DNA of 64,000 bases from Sympetrum striolatum (Eukaryota > Arthropoda > Insecta > Odonata > Libellulidae). Positions 62,784-64,000 of the stretch are shown one piece after another (position 1 is the stretch's first letter; every line of letters begins with the position of its first letter). Where the stretch lies: NCBI GenBank assembly GCA_947579665.1, contig OX388346.1, positions 93,994,615-94,058,614 on the forward strand, in the 5' to 3' direction. Under the pieces are notes generated by a model. It was not told the DNA's origin. It worked only from the letters and a program-made list of their open reading frames with translations, and did not search any database. A program made the translations under genes and the position numbers.

Positions 62784-62900
62784 TACACGATGGAAATGAA
62801 GGAGAAAAAGTCTGCCATAGCTGGAGATCGAACCCAACCGTTGGTGGGTGACCAGGGTTCGATCCCCGGCAGACTTTTTCTCCTTCATTTCCATCGTGTA
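62784..62900. repeat. 117-bp palindromic tRNA-like (SINE-type) element with B box
   Basis: The left arm TACACGATGGAAATGAAGGA and onward to AAGTCTGCC (62784-62816) is a perfect 33-bp inverted copy of the right arm (62868-62900). Between them lies GGGTGACCAGGGTTCGATCC (B box at about 62856) followed by the right arm's TTTTT. An inverted weaker copy (GATCGAACCCAACC) lies at 62826. A B box with a nearby T run is the layout of the 3' half of a tRNA-derived SINE, here folded back on itself inside a probable VTA1 intron. Confidence 0.75.
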
Positions 62901-64000
62901 GCTTAATAAGCATGTGTAATCATATGAACCTTCTTTGTCCTTCTACAAGGCCATCGGCACAATTAAAATACCAGCAATTAATGTTTCTGTGATTTGAAAC
63001 AATATATTTTCCAAGCATACTTGAAAGAATATTCTGATGCTCGAACTTCAATTATTCCCATGTTTTACTGTTGTTTGTAGGAGGCAAACAGATATTGCAT
63101 ACCTGAGTTACATTTAAATAACACAGCTGCTCCTTTGCCACATTTTTTGTCTTGCTTTGGCTAAAGTGAGGCCAAAAAAACATCAGCCGCACATCTTCTC
63201 TGTCTGGCAACAGTAAGGATACTTTGGCATGAAAGCAAACATCCATCACTCGAGGGTTTTCACAAGCAGTTGCTGGCTAGAATGCAACTAGACTTGTCTG
63301 CCAAAGAGTTTCTTTTCATCATTTGGCTGGAGTTACAAGGGTATGAGGTATTTTAAAGAGTACTAATAGTAAGGCTGCTTTATGTCTAGTTTAAATACCA
63401 AACTCCCCAAAATGGATGTGATTGCATTACGTCTGTGTTAAAAGCAGGTCTATTATTTTAAACAATGAATAGATATAGAAAAGAGAACAAAATTTTTTTA
63501 AATGCAGTAATAAGGCAAAAGAAGATATGGAAATTTGAGCATCCACAGGAAAGAACAAAACATGCATGTGGAAGATATAAATAAAAGTAAAATTAAAAAG
63601 AATACTAAGGATTAACAGGAAAAAGTCATCAACAAATAAATTACTAAAATCAAATATAATATCATTAATGAGGTCATAAAATAAAAAAGAATTCAAAAAG
63701 ATTGATTAGGTTGGAACACTTTATAAGAAGGTTCTTCTATAAATTTTGAATGGCAAATTTTCACTTTTAAATTTGAAAATATTTATGTTACTTCCGTAAT
63801 GGTGCAAAGTAATGTGAGAGCTCTTAACAATTTGACTATAATACTCGAGCAAGCACAAGATGACCGCTGACTTAGTTCCATAGATTTACCAAGTAACTTT
63901 CAATATTCAATAAAACCTATTAGGATCTAAATGTATAATATAATAATAATAAATGGACTTTATTCAGGCAAGATTGAGACTAGAAAGTCTCTTCTTTCAC
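62901..64000. other. Right-edge AT-rich sequence, probably VTA1 intron
   Basis: No further VTA1 exon with clear similarity was found. Short open frames such as 63052-63249 (-) and 63427-63696 (-) lack recognisable motifs. Confidence 0.45.

Overview
The window looks like AT-rich nuclear DNA of an animal, most likely an arthropod. It has intron-containing genes of animal type, Helitron and hAT-type transposon ends, Penelope-like debris and no bacterial gene organisation. Only two host genes are recognisable and both lie in the last 8 kb. A four-exon NACHO/TMEM35-family gene runs on the + strand (CDS exons 56837-58459). The last two coding exons of a VTA1/LIP5 gene run towards it on the - strand (61328-62049), with the rest of VTA1 beyond the right edge.

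Positions 1 to about 49600 are dominated by one modular repeat array. Its unit is about 1.07-1.1 kb and holds six different modules (called A to F here) in fixed order. Each module carries one tRNA-T-arm-like motif that matches the RNA polymerase III B box (GGTTCGANNCC). The motifs are all in the same orientation and about 150-176 bp apart. One end of the unit (tail) is marked by a GGATACAAATTCACAG-type sequence. The other end (head) has a 7-bp hairpin followed by CATTTTACTCGTA. Roughly 35 whole or partial units, and so about 200 B-box-like motifs, can be counted by eye. Units occur in both orientations. The joints are (TA)n, GATA-type microsatellites, or short spacers with TCCGGAGAAGC. Many neighbours are head-to-head or tail-to-tail, which makes kilobase-scale palindromes. 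I found no complete tRNA and no convincing A box. All ORFs in the array are repeat translations without a credible protein.

The array is interrupted by three insertions: (1) a 3.86-kb non-autonomous Helitron (28029-31885) with 5' TC, 3' hairpin plus CTAG, and insertion between A and T, which contains a duplicated segment and a tiny hAT-like MITE; (2) an approximately 1.03-kb element (41069-42100) with inverted ends, two 318-bp tandem units and a (CA)n tract; (3) a 4.93-kb element (44517-49445) with about 43-bp terminal inverted repeats and CAACGTTG-rich subterminal satellites at both ends. The third insertion splits one array module in two. It contains a foldback piece resembling Penelope-like-element ends and a possible LINE fragment, but no recognisable transposase.

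From 49600 to 56600 the sequence is AT-rich and mostly featureless, apart from a 259-bp hAT-type MITE at 52814-53072. Near the right end a 117-bp perfect-armed palindrome (62784-62900) again encloses a B box and a T5 run. It may be a free-standing relative of the same kind of tRNA-derived repeat.
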